A stretch of 38,738 nt of DNA from a virus (IMGVR_UViG_3300025849_000087:1-38738), one strand, 5' to 3'. Counted from the stretch's first letter, positions 1-7,588 are shown. Numbers and translations: made by a program. Notes: generated by a model from the letters alone, not told the origin.

Positions 1-148
1 CTTTATATAGGTCGGCCTTCTCATGTACATTATCTTCATAGCCGCCTATAAGAGTATCGTTACCAGATACTGTATGTCCTAGTTCGATAAATCTATCTGC
101 TAGATGGCTTCCGAGAAATCCAGCAATTCCAGTTATAAAAATGTTCAT
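1..148 (-). CDS. NAD-dependent sugar epimerase/dehydratase, N-terminal fragment
   Basis: The gene runs off the left edge of the window, so only the first 49 residues are present. They open with MNIFITGIAGFLGSHLADR. This is the Rossmann dinucleotide-binding start of extended short-chain dehydrogenases, with the GxxGxxG glycines at residues 7, 10 and 13 and a following HLADR helix. Family members (NAD-dependent epimerase/dehydratase, for example GDP-mannose dehydratase, UDP-glucose 4-epimerase and GDP-fucose synthase types) interconvert nucleotide sugars in the cytoplasm. The exact substrate cannot be told from this fragment. Its ATG overlaps the TGA of the radical SAM gene by four bases (ATGA), so the two are probably translationally coupled. 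It is the last visible gene of a glycosyltransferase/radical SAM cassette, which fits a role in supplying a modified sugar. Confidence 0.85.
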   Translation of the reverse strand, partial: MNIFITGIAGFLGSHLADRFIELGHTVSGNDTLIGGYEDNVHEKADLYK

Positions 149-1509
149 ACAGTATCTCTACACAAATTAAAAAAGTTTTCCATTTCAGGAAATGTTTCTA
201 AAAAGTTTACATTGCGTCTACGATCATATTCAGTAAACCAATTATAAAAATCTTTACGTCCTTCTAAAATGCGCTCGTTGCTATAACTGGTTGTTGCAAA
301 GTAATCACGTACTCTACGAAAACGTTCATATTCTAAATCGCTAAATTTTCTTGTATCAGCATCGTCTTGGTTTGCTTTTATAAAATCTAAAATTTGATCC
401 ATATAAGGCAAAAATTCTTCTTTAGGTAAAATATGCATATCGTATTGTAAAGGCTCCTTTAAGTAAGGAGTATCAAATCTAATACGTCTACGCTTACCAT
501 CATAAAATTCTTTGCGCCAATCTAACACCTTTTGCAAAAATAATGTAAAGTTTGTTACACTTAAAATGTTAAAAGTACACATAACTGTTAAGTCTGACTT
601 TGTGCTATTAAGAAAGTTTTTCATGTTACTTTCCCATAGTTCTGTGTTTAACCCAGTACGCATATATTCTGCTCGTTTGCCGAAAGAGTCCATACTAGTA
701 TATACTTTAAACTTTTTAATCTTATTTCCTTCTATTAGTTCGTTTACATTATCTGCAAACTTACTAATGATACGAGGACTAAGACCCATGTTACTATTTA
801 GATTAAGTTCTATATGCGGACGTGGATTTGCTTTTAGTTCATCAAATATACGCCAAGTGCTTTTATGCATTAACGGTTCTCCGCCAGTAACACGTAATAT
901 GTTTAATGTTTTACTAAGTTCAGGCCACCAATCCCACCATGCCTGAATATAAGGATTATCGTCTTCTGCCATAGGTTTAAACCAGTCAATATCTAATGCA
1001 TGATTGTTTACACCTTCAACTTTACCAAACTTCTTAATTTCAGCATGGTACGAACTACTTGCCATAGGATGACAATATCCACATTTAAAATTGCATTCAT
1101 TACTAAATGCAACTTCAACATACTCTGGGTTTACATTAAAGTCCCAAGGATTGTCTAATATCTCTTTTACACGCTCAGGTTTATATATAGACTGGTTACG
1201 TATCATTCTGTCACTAATATGATCGTCTTTCATATCTTCAACGTTCCAGCAATACTGACATCCTACACAGCGTTCACCTATTAACATCTTAGCACGTTCT
1301 TTTTTCTTTTCTAACGTGTTATGTAGTGCGCTTGGATTATTACGTATTTCTTCAATAGGTATATGATGCGGAGATGGATGATAACAACTATGTGTATCAC
1401 CTGTATGCAAATAGATTGTAACATGGTGCCATTTTGCTAAACAAAACGTTGGACTTATGTCATCCATTAATTCCATATTTTCTTTTATAAGTTGAGTTTC
1501 TGATTTCAT
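145..1509 (-). CDS. Twitch-type radical SAM enzyme
   Basis: This 454-residue protein carries the radical SAM cluster motif CNFKCGYC, with cysteines at 139, 143 and 146. These would hold the 4Fe-4S cluster that cleaves S-adenosylmethionine. A GGE motif at residues 209-211 (RVTGGEP) matches the usual SAM amino-group contact. A second cysteine group lies N-terminal to it, CVGCQYCW at 81-88 (Cys81, Cys84, Cys87). It resembles the extra cysteine motif of 'twitch domain-containing radical SAM' proteins, which recur in marine T4-like phages. The substrate is unknown. The gene overlaps by ATGA with the glycosyltransferase-like gene before it and with the sugar epimerase after it. Chemistry on a sugar, or on a peptide or protein linked to a sugar, is a reasonable inference but is not shown by the sequence. 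Confidence 0.85.
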   Translation of the reverse strand: MKSETQLIKENMELMDDISPTFCLAKWHHVTIYLHTGDTHSCYHPSPHHIPIEEIRNNPSALHNTLEKKKERAKMLIGERCVGCQYCWNVEDMKDDHISDRMIRNQSIYKPERVKEILDNPWDFNVNPEYVEVAFSNECNFKCGYCHPMASSSYHAEIKKFGKVEGVNNHALDIDWFKPMAEDDNPYIQAWWDWWPELSKTLNILRVTGGEPLMHKSTWRIFDELKANPRPHIELNLNSNMGLSPRIISKFADNVNELIEGNKIKKFKVYTSMDSFGKRAEYMRTGLNTELWESNMKNFLNSTKSDLTVMCTFNILSVTNFTLFLQKVLDWRKEFYDGKRRRIRFDTPYLKEPLQYDMHILPKEEFLPYMDQILDFIKANQDDADTRKFSDLEYERFRRVRDYFATTSYSNERILEGRKDFYNWFTEYDRRRNVNFLETFPEMENFFNLCRDTV

Positions 1510-2435
1510 TCTGGATCAATTACAAATTGTTGATTAGGGTTTCTACTTGGATTTTGATATACTGTTTTAAAAAATTTACTTTGTTCAGCATCTAAAGGTT
1601 CAAGTGCTATAGGGATGTCTAACTCTTGTTTTAGTTTATTACCAAGTTCTTCAATAGAGTCTTGCAGTCCTTCTATCGATACTTTTGGTTCGATTTCGTT
1701 CCAAAGACTATTTAAGTATTTAAAGTCCCTAACTTGTACATAATCCCAATCTGTACACATTGTTTTATACAGTCCTTCACGAGCTCCGTAAATTGCCCAA
1801 CGTCCGTTTTCAACGTCAGCTCCCACCATTAGCCATATCCAAAGTCTATGCAAGTTTTTCCAATGTCCTTTAAGAAAGTCTTCTTGTGTAGGTTTGACGC
1901 CTTGGTCTAGTGTCATTTTTACACCTTCACGAAATCCTGCTCTCCAAGCCTGCTGTGGAGTTGCATTATTATACACATTACTATAACAGCTATTTTGTTG
2001 AATGTATTTTAAATCCCAGCAAAAGTCTACTTGTGCATGTGGGTTGTCTGGATCTGCGTTTTCATGTGTACGCATGTTTAGTACATAATCTTTTGGCCAA
2101 CATTTAAGTCCGCCATTACCATACAGTAATCCGTTAATAACATTCTTACCGCACCAACTAATAACACTATGTTCTAAGTCAGTATGTTCTCCGAAGTCTA
2201 TTTCTTGTGACAGAAATTCAGATATAATTTTATTATCGCCATCTACTGTAATAAATCTATCTGTTTCACTTAGTTCTGCACAGGCTTTGTGTGCAGCATC
2301 TGAACCTTCTACACCATGTACACGTTTAGCCCAAGGAATTTTACTGCATAAGTCTGCGTAATTTTCTTCAGCATTTGGCTCATCGTAACTTAGATAAATG
2401 ATATCGTAGTCTAATACTCTAAATTTTTTATTCAT
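1506..2435 (-). CDS. Glycosyltransferase-like protein (GT-A type)
   Basis: This 309-residue protein begins with a beta strand and loop (LDYDIIYLSYDEPNAEENY) typical of a nucleotide-diphospho-sugar fold. It then has FITVDGDNKI with a DxD-like pair at Asp65 and Asp67, the expected metal/nucleotide-sugar site of GT-A enzymes. Tryptophan-rich stretches follow (for example WKNLHRLWIWLMVG). It is unlike the two glycosyltransferases further upstream, so it is probably a different transferase and not another duplicate. The start codon lies inside the end of the preceding gene, with a GAGG ribosome site seven bases upstream. The end overlaps the radical SAM start by four bases. Assignment to a precise GT family, and even catalytic activity, is uncertain; a sugar-nucleotide-binding protein of other function is possible. 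Confidence 0.6.
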   Translation of the reverse strand: MNKKFRVLDYDIIYLSYDEPNAEENYADLCSKIPWAKRVHGVEGSDAAHKACAELSETDRFITVDGDNKIISEFLSQEIDFGEHTDLEHSVISWCGKNVINGLLYGNGGLKCWPKDYVLNMRTHENADPDNPHAQVDFCWDLKYIQQNSCYSNVYNNATPQQAWRAGFREGVKMTLDQGVKPTQEDFLKGHWKNLHRLWIWLMVGADVENGRWAIYGAREGLYKTMCTDWDYVQVRDFKYLNSLWNEIEPKVSIEGLQDSIEELGNKLKQELDIPIALEPLDAEQSKFFKTVYQNPSRNPNQQFVIDPE

Positions 2436-3030
2436 TTGTTACCTCGTAAGAATATGTATCGAATCTTCTTATAGTATATACACTTAACGGCATTCCGTCA
2501 AACTCGTAATCTTCCGAAAACGGTAGTACAATATAAAACTCATTTCGTAATTGGTTAAGTGAGAAAGAAAGAGTTTTATGCAAAACATTAGGATTGTTTT
2601 TTTCTGTAATATGAAAATAACAATCTACATTTAATGTTACCTTTTGTTCGTTTAATTTTGCTTGTAATTCTTTGCCTATATAAAATTTCCAACATGTATT
2701 TTTTAAATCTTGTATAATTTTTATGTCTGCATTTACATCGTCATTACATTCATATAACCAATTATTAATATTATACACGGCACTATCTAACACGTTTCGA
2801 TCTAATTCATATAGTTTAGATTGAGTGTTATAAGTAACTTTTATATCAGTAATTGATTCTTCACCTGTAAGTATATCTTCAACATCTTCATATGTTGTTT
2901 CAATAGAAGGATTATCATCTGGTATATCAGGATCATTTGTAACACTTATAATGCTACCTGTAACAGAATCAAAAACTACTCTATAACCAGTTGCTACTTT
3001 AGGTTTAGGTGCTTCCCATATTACAGACAT
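2428..3030 (-). CDS. Conserved-looking protein of unknown function in the sugar cassette
   Basis: I do not recognise this 200-residue protein. It starts MSVIWEAPKPKVATGYRVVF, is acidic, and looks mostly beta-stranded in its first and last thirds. There is an acidic stretch around residues 30-60 and a central helical, asparagine/aspartate-rich part (YNINNWLYECNDDVNADIKII). No membrane segment or signal peptide is seen. It is embedded in the cassette: its start overlaps the end of the upstream glycosyltransferase by ten bases and its end overlaps the next start by eight. GAGGATG just upstream of the ATG is a good ribosome site. A beta-rich protein between sugar enzymes could be an acceptor, a binding subunit or a small structural protein; nothing in the sequence decides this. 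Confidence 0.7.
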   Translation of the reverse strand: MSVIWEAPKPKVATGYRVVFDSVTGSIISVTNDPDIPDDNPSIETTYEDVEDILTGEESITDIKVTYNTQSKLYELDRNVLDSAVYNINNWLYECNDDVNADIKIIQDLKNTCWKFYIGKELQAKLNEQKVTLNVDCYFHITEKNNPNVLHKTLSFSLNQLRNEFYIVLPFSEDYEFDGMPLSVYTIRRFDTYSYEVTNE

Positions 3031-3854
3031 AATACATCCTCATACAATTTTAATATTTTTGTTGTAACAAAATTATTTTCTGTATAATGAAATATACCGT
3101 CTTGTTTATGATTACCTATAATTAATTCTAGGTTAGGTTTAAGATAAACTCCTACTCGTTCTTGCCAAGTCTCTGTTATTGTGTTCCAACCTTGATTATG
3201 AGGTTTCATATGCGTAAAAGTCGGATATGTAGATTTTTTGTTTGTAATTTGTGTTTCACAATCTAATAATTTAGTTACAATAGCAGCACTAACATCCATG
3301 CTCATACGTTTAGGATAATGTTCTTTTACATATTGTCCATAAAATAAATTCCAATTATTTGATACAAGTTCTAACCATTTATAAAAATTATGTGCAAAAT
3401 CACATTTTTTAAAATAATGTACACCTACATATATATCAGGAAGATTATTGCTACGAAATGCTTTTCTATAATATGTATCGTTAATTAAGTTACGCCGGTA
3501 GTCATAAACATTACTAACAAAATACATTTCGTAGTTAGACAAAAAAGTCCACCAACTATCTATATTTTGTAATACTAGCATATCTGTATCCATTACAATA
3601 GTTTCATCGTAAGGTGTTACATGATATGCCTTCCATCTATTTTGTACTTTCCAGTCCTCTATTTTAGCAGTATCTTCCCAAGGTATAGGAATAATATGAT
3701 CAAATAAATTTTGATATTTTTTAGGAACAGGATCATTAGTTACTATTGACACACCTGTATTGTTAGTTGCCTTTATACTCATTGCACAAAGACATGCTTG
3801 TGTAACATAATTGTCTTGGCTATTTTGTGCAACCATTAAAAATCCTTTAGACAT
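3021..3854 (-). CDS. GT-A glycosyltransferase, second of a tandem pair
   Basis: From the start I choose, the protein has 277 residues and begins MSKGFLMVAQNSQDNYVTQA. It has a DxD motif at Asp89 and Asp91 in IVMDTDMLVLQNID, as in GT8-like retaining transferases, where the aspartates hold a divalent metal and the nucleotide sugar. It aligns along its length with its upstream neighbour (shared MSKG start, YxETIxxDTD, tryptophan-rich middle), so the two arose by duplication. A start 15 bases earlier, at 3869, is possible. The ATG at 3854 is preferred because it is preceded at normal distance by GAAAGGG, it matches the start of the paralogue, and no ribosome site precedes 3869. With this start it overlaps the preceding gene by eight bases. 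Confidence 0.75.
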   Translation of the reverse strand: MSKGFLMVAQNSQDNYVTQACLCAMSIKATNNTGVSIVTNDPVPKKYQNLFDHIIPIPWEDTAKIEDWKVQNRWKAYHVTPYDETIVMDTDMLVLQNIDSWWTFLSNYEMYFVSNVYDYRRNLINDTYYRKAFRSNNLPDIYVGVHYFKKCDFAHNFYKWLELVSNNWNLFYGQYVKEHYPKRMSMDVSAAIVTKLLDCETQITNKKSTYPTFTHMKPHNQGWNTITETWQERVGVYLKPNLELIIGNHKQDGIFHYTENNFVTTKILKLYEDVLCL

Positions 3855-4689
3855 TAATGACCCTTTCAAGACTAAATTTATTCATTACATGTACACTAGA
3901 ATTTTGAAATCTAATCGGAACATATTCTCCTAAGTGATCTTTCTTTTCAACTAAAAATAAAAAACGTTCATCTTGCAATTCTATAATTATATCTTTATCA
4001 GTAGTGTAAAATAGTTTTCCTGGCATTGATCCAGCAAAGTTACCAGATTGATATCCGTTCATTATATGGATAGCAACACTAAATGCATGATCATTTCTAT
4101 ATGTTACAGAATTAATTTGATACACTGCATTATAATAACTCCAGTTTTCTTGTATATGTTTTATTAAATTAAAGAAAATATTGTTAGTTTCTGTCTTTCT
4201 AAAAAATACACAAGTTGCCCAATAAAAATCTACACTAGTGTCTGATACATAATCAAATTCTGTATAGTCTCTAAAATTTGCTAAATCATATGCATCTTTG
4301 TATATAAGAAAATCTAAATGCTGATCAAAACAATTATTTAATACGTTATCAGCAATTACAAAATCTGTATCTAATAATATAGTTTCAGTGTAAGGACTAA
4401 TATCAAATGCTAGACATCTTGAATCATTTTTAAATTCTAAACGTTTTTGTGTAATACTGCCGTCATAAAATCTTTTAAGACTGTGAGTTTCTGACCAGTC
4501 AAGTTCAATTACTGTATCAAATATATCTTTATAGTCTGGATATGCTTCCGCAAGGTAATCAAGACTGTCAGTTGCTACAGTAGTTGGTAGATTTAAATAT
4601 TTACGTACTCGTTTAGCAAGAAAAATTGCTTGTTTAAGATAATCAACTTGTGAATTGTTTCTAGCAAACGTAAGGACACCCTTACTCAA
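3847..4689 (-). CDS. GT-A glycosyltransferase, first of a tandem pair, TTG start
   Basis: This 280-residue protein begins MSKGVLTFARNNSQVDYLKQ and carries a DxD motif at Asp107 and Asp109 in TILLDTDFVIA. That is the usual metal and sugar-nucleotide site of GT-A transferases of the GT8-like kind. It is paralogous to the next gene downstream, but the two have diverged strongly apart from the start, the DTD strand and the pattern of aromatic residues. The start codon is TTG, read from bases 4689-4687. It is supported by a strong GGAGGG ribosome site five bases upstream and by the match of the resulting MSKG start to the paralogue. No in-frame ATG occurs before about residue 210. It overlaps the preceding gene by eight bases. 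Donor and acceptor sugars are unknown. Confidence 0.72.
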   Translation of the reverse strand: MSKGVLTFARNNSQVDYLKQAIFLAKRVRKYLNLPTTVATDSLDYLAEAYPDYKDIFDTVIELDWSETHSLKRFYDGSITQKRLEFKNDSRCLAFDISPYTETILLDTDFVIADNVLNNCFDQHLDFLIYKDAYDLANFRDYTEFDYVSDTSVDFYWATCVFFRKTETNNIFFNLIKHIQENWSYYNAVYQINSVTYRNDHAFSVAIHIMNGYQSGNFAGSMPGKLFYTTDKDIIIELQDERFLFLVEKKDHLGEYVPIRFQNSSVHVMNKFSLERVINV

Positions 4690-5026
4690 TAATACCCTCC
4701 ACAGATCTATTGTTCTTTAACTTTGTATATTCATTGAAATATTTGTTAGATGATTCAAAATACTTTGATAGTATTTCTTCTAAAAATGCTTTAAGATCTA
4801 AAATTTCAATCGGCATGTTATTGTCATCAATTAATACAGTTGTAGTTTGCATCGACGATACAAGTGTATGACAAAAACTTATTAATTCTTGTGTGACTGT
4901 AAATTGCCCACCGCAATAATAGTGAATAATATCTTGTTTAAATTGTTCTGTTAATACCCTTTTTTGATTGTTAAGGGTAACCATATAATTAGAAAAGTCT
5001 AATGCTTTTTCAAGTCTTTGGTCCAT
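4682..5026 (-). CDS. Small protein of unknown function, first gene of the sugar cassette
   Basis: This 114-residue protein looks mostly alpha-helical: MDQRLEKALDFSNYMVTLNN, then a conserved-looking HYYCGGQFTV stretch, then a long C-terminal helix (LKAFLEEILSKYFESSNKYF). No signal peptide, membrane segment or known motif is visible. It is the first gene after a strong sigma70-like promoter and has an AGGAGC ribosome site inside the 8-base palindrome GAGCGCTC. Its end overlaps the TTG start of the glycosyltransferase by eight bases. I cannot assign a function. A small cytoplasmic partner of the sugar enzymes, or an unrelated small protein carried at the head of the operon, are both possible. 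Confidence 0.7.
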   Translation of the reverse strand: MDQRLEKALDFSNYMVTLNNQKRVLTEQFKQDIIHYYCGGQFTVTQELISFCHTLVSSMQTTTVLIDDNNMPIEILDLKAFLEEILSKYFESSNKYFNEYTKLKNNRSVEGIIE

Positions 5027-5050
5027 ACGAGCGCTCCTATAGTTAACACT

Positions 5051-5079
5051 AGTATATAACCATTATTTTGTTTTGTCAA
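5051..5079 (-). promoter_or_regulatory. Sigma70-type promoter for the sugar/radical SAM cassette
   Basis: On the minus strand, TTGACA (5079-5074) is followed after exactly 17 bases by TATACT (5056-5051). The -35 box is perfect and the -10 box matches TATAAT at five of six positions. It lies in the 66-base gap before the 114-residue gene, about 25 bases upstream of its ATG. The late-promoter octamer ATAAATA is absent here. The cassette is therefore probably transcribed early by host polymerase and not with the late virion genes. Confidence 0.7.
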
Positions 5080-5092
5080 TAGATATCTGAGT

Positions 5093-6067
5093 TTATTGTA
5101 ATGTAGTATCGTTAGTATATGTTGGTGTTGCAACTGCAACATACGATCCAGTTGCTCTATACTGACTTACTGTACTAGTTAATGTACTTCCAACATTTTC
5201 ATCAACTGGGCCACCTAATCCTGTTTGGTCACCGCTATCATCGTCTCTAAAATAAATTCTAAACTGTAATGTATCAGTTCCTACTATTCTAGCTTCTACA
5301 ATGTAATCGTTTTCAGCATATACACCACTACCTGTTTTTCTAAAAATTTGTTGATAAGTTGAAGTTATATTTGCATAACCGATAGCCGAAGTAGTTCCTG
5401 TTCCAGTTGCAGTTGTGCCGCTACGACCAAACTTAATAGTACCCATGTTAGTTACCATATTATTCCAGTCATTAAATTTTGCTCCGCTGCCACTTGCAAA
5501 CGAAGCATTAAAACGAATTTCACCGCCGGAGTTAAAGAAGTAACGCATATGATCTGCACCGCTTGCTGTATGATTAGCACCGCTTGTTGTCTTTGTAGAT
5601 TGTCCACCTGGAAAATTTACAGATACAACATGTTGAATAACATCTGGACTGTTGCCCCAATTAGTAGTTCTTGTGCTTGTAATTTTATTTTCAGCACTCA
5701 TTTGGCCTGCTGCTGCTACAAGCCTATTTGTTTCTGTTAGTCCAATTACAGCGTTATAGTCATTGTGTCCTTTGACTGTTTCATTCGGACTGTTACTTGC
5801 ATCTGCACCAATAATTTCTGTAGCACTTAACTGTGCAATAGTTGTTGGCACAGTACCACTTTGATGAGTACGTGCATCAACTGTATCTGAATATAAATCA
5901 TTCATATGTGATGCTAAAACAGTTTGTGTAATTGCTACTGATGATGATTGTATAGCTTGGCCATATCCGTAATCGCCGGTACCATTACCTAATACTTTTT
6001 GTATTCTTGTTTGCAGGTCATTATACTGAGCTGCTGTAATTATATCTCCGACGCTTACGGTTGACAT
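5093..6067 (-). CDS. Virion structural protein, probably fibre or baseplate decoration
   Basis: This 324-residue protein starts MSTVSVGDIITAAQYNDLQT, an N-terminal motif that recurs in structural proteins of marine T4-like phages. It is rich in Gly, Ser, Thr and Asn and almost free of cysteine, typical of beta-structured tail proteins. The middle has SGADHMRYFFNSGGEIRF and the C-terminal third is a threonine-rich beta region. It has its own late-promoter-like octamer upstream (TATAAGTA at 6097-6090) and an AGATGGAGAGA ribosome region. It is the last structural gene before the sugar cassette. A peripheral tail or fibre-associated role is inferred from composition and position; no enzymatic motif is seen. 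Confidence 0.7.
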   Translation of the reverse strand: MSTVSVGDIITAAQYNDLQTRIQKVLGNGTGDYGYGQAIQSSSVAITQTVLASHMNDLYSDTVDARTHQSGTVPTTIAQLSATEIIGADASNSPNETVKGHNDYNAVIGLTETNRLVAAAGQMSAENKITSTRTTNWGNSPDVIQHVVSVNFPGGQSTKTTSGANHTASGADHMRYFFNSGGEIRFNASFASGSGAKFNDWNNMVTNMGTIKFGRSGTTATGTGTTSAIGYANITSTYQQIFRKTGSGVYAENDYIVEARIVGTDTLQFRIYFRDDDSGDQTGLGGPVDENVGSTLTSTVSQYRATGSYVAVATPTYTNDTTLQ

Positions 6068-6089
6068 GTTTTATCTCTCCATCTTTAAA

Positions 6090-6097
6090 TACTTATA
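6090..6097 (-). promoter_or_regulatory. T4 late-promoter-like octamer
   Basis: TATAAGTA on the minus strand matches the T4 late consensus TATAAATA at seven of eight positions and lies 23 bases before the ATG of the 324-residue structural gene. The TAA stop of the preceding fibre gene (6095-6093) is inside the octamer, so promoter and stop codon share bases. Confidence 0.5.
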
Positions 6098-7556
6098 CTT
6101 TAAGTACACATTCTATTAAGCACTCTGAGTCATCATTACATGATTCTAACGCTATTCCTACTAATCCAGTAGTTGCAATAGTTGAAGCAATACCATCTTG
6201 CCAAGCATAAACTGCCATGCCTTTTGAAACAGGGCCTTTTACTCTTACCGGAACACGACCTTTAAGTGCAACTGCTTGGCCTTCTGCTGCACTGTTCATT
6301 AAGTACGCCGGTTCTGCAGATATAACACCTACTACTATATCACTTGCTTTTGCTGGACGTACTTCTGCTGTGCCACCTACAGCAACAATAGTGCCTGTTG
6401 GTAACTCGTCTTCTGTTGAATAAACCTCTGCTAAGTCAGCATACTGTGTTGAAGTAGCAATACCTCTAAAGTATCTTGCTTCCATATCGCCATTTGCATC
6501 ACGCAATGCTACAGTGTTTGCTGTATCTTGTGTTGTAGGATAATATACATTACCTGTAAGTTTTAATCCTGATGCGCTTGTTGCATTTCCATCAAAATCG
6601 TCTGCATATACAGTTGACCATTTGTTAGTTGTTGTTCCTAATGTTATACCAAGATCTCCAGGAGCAACACTTGATTGTTTTATATTCATTGGATTGTAAG
6701 TTATGCCCGCTGCTTCAACATATATTCCTATAGTATTGCCAACTTTTTGTGTAATTTTTGCAGTATTACCGTCTATGTTAACTAGTAAATCATCATCGTC
6801 ACCTACTGTAAATCCAGCATCTACAAAATCAACAACGGATGTAAAATTTAAATTTGTTGTAGTTAAATAATCACTAGCAGGTGAGCCGCCTAATCTATCA
6901 GAATTTGTTGCTGTTCCCCAAAATCTTGCTGATGAACTAGTAACTCCGCCTACTGCATTTTGTGTATCAACTAATGTAATACCTTGATTAATTCTATCAA
7001 ATCCGGTTATTGCATCTGCTGATGCAATTGTAAATGTATCACTACTAATAATTGCAGTTGTTGTATCATTAACAGTTGCAGCAATAACACTGTGTTGAGT
7101 ACTAGGAGTAGCAGTATCATTAAGTACTAAACTACGCATCTGTGTTATATTACCTGCACCTGTACTTTGTGGGCCTACAAGGACAAACCCGCCTGAACCT
7201 TTTGCATATAATTGTTCGTTTGTTGTATCCCACCAAAAGTCGCCTTGGACTAAGCCTACTGGTCCTGGTTGTGGTCCTACTTCTGCGCCGCCTGCTGTTC
7301 TCCAAGCTGTTCCGTCATAAAATTTTAATTTTTCTGCACCTACAGATGCATCAAACCATAGCTGCCCTTGTATAGGTTTGCCAGGTGATTGGCTGCTTGC
7401 AAAATTTTCTAATAAATGTACAAAATTTTCATTTTGTACTTCGCCGTATCCAGCATAGTTTTTACCTACAAGTTTAAGATCTGTGGCATTATTAATAGTG
7501 CCATCATCTACTGTAGTTATGAATTGTCCTCTAAAGTTATCTATTTGATATGCCAT
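6093..7556 (-). CDS. Tail-fibre-like protein with a peptidase G2-like C-terminus
   Basis: This 487-residue protein has three visible parts. Residues 1-130 are the module shared with the next two fibre genes: GKN-x-GYGE, then ENFVHLLENFAS, GQLWFD and a second GDFWWDTT with a YDGTAW strand. The middle is a Thr/Asn/Ser-rich beta region with a repeat-like character. Residues from about 365 to the end (QYADLAEVYSTEDELPTGTI, then VVGVISAEPAYLMN and GRVPVRVKGPVSKGMAVYA) resemble the peptidase G2 / intramolecular-chaperone type C-terminal domain found on some phage fibres and tail spikes. Such domains can cleave themselves after helping trimer folding; cleavage here is an inference. It would form part of the host-contact periphery. 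It has its own late-promoter-like octamer upstream. Confidence 0.75.
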   Translation of the reverse strand: MAYQIDNFRGQFITTVDDGTINNATDLKLVGKNYAGYGEVQNENFVHLLENFASSQSPGKPIQGQLWFDASVGAEKLKFYDGTAWRTAGGAEVGPQPGPVGLVQGDFWWDTTNEQLYAKGSGGFVLVGPQSTGAGNITQMRSLVLNDTATPSTQHSVIAATVNDTTTAIISSDTFTIASADAITGFDRINQGITLVDTQNAVGGVTSSSARFWGTATNSDRLGGSPASDYLTTTNLNFTSVVDFVDAGFTVGDDDDLLVNIDGNTAKITQKVGNTIGIYVEAAGITYNPMNIKQSSVAPGDLGITLGTTTNKWSTVYADDFDGNATSASGLKLTGNVYYPTTQDTANTVALRDANGDMEARYFRGIATSTQYADLAEVYSTEDELPTGTIVAVGGTAEVRPAKASDIVVGVISAEPAYLMNSAAEGQAVALKGRVPVRVKGPVSKGMAVYAWQDGIASTIATTGLVGIALESCNDDSECLIECVLKV

Positions 7557-7580
7557 TTTTTAATGTACCCCTGTATAGTG

Positions 7581-7588
7581 TATTTATC
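7581..7588 (-). promoter_or_regulatory. T4 late-promoter-like octamer
   Basis: GATAAATA on the minus strand matches seven of eight bases of the T4 late consensus and lies 25 bases before the ATG at 7556. The TAA stop of the preceding 601-residue fibre gene (7591-7589) directly abuts it. It would give the 487-residue fibre its own late transcript in addition to readthrough. Confidence 0.55.

Noticed and set aside
512-946. 144-residue open frame on the plus strand
   Set aside because: It is antisense to the radical SAM gene, including its GGE motif; the motifs on the minus strand show which frame is real.
3855-3869. Upstream ATG for the second glycosyltransferase
   Set aside because: It has no ribosome site and adds five residues not matched in the paralogue; the ATG at 3854 has GAAAGGG at a proper distance.
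5029-5036. Palindrome GAGCGCTC as an operator
   Set aside because: It is only eight bases, single copy, and coincides with the ribosome binding site; no repressor is known here.
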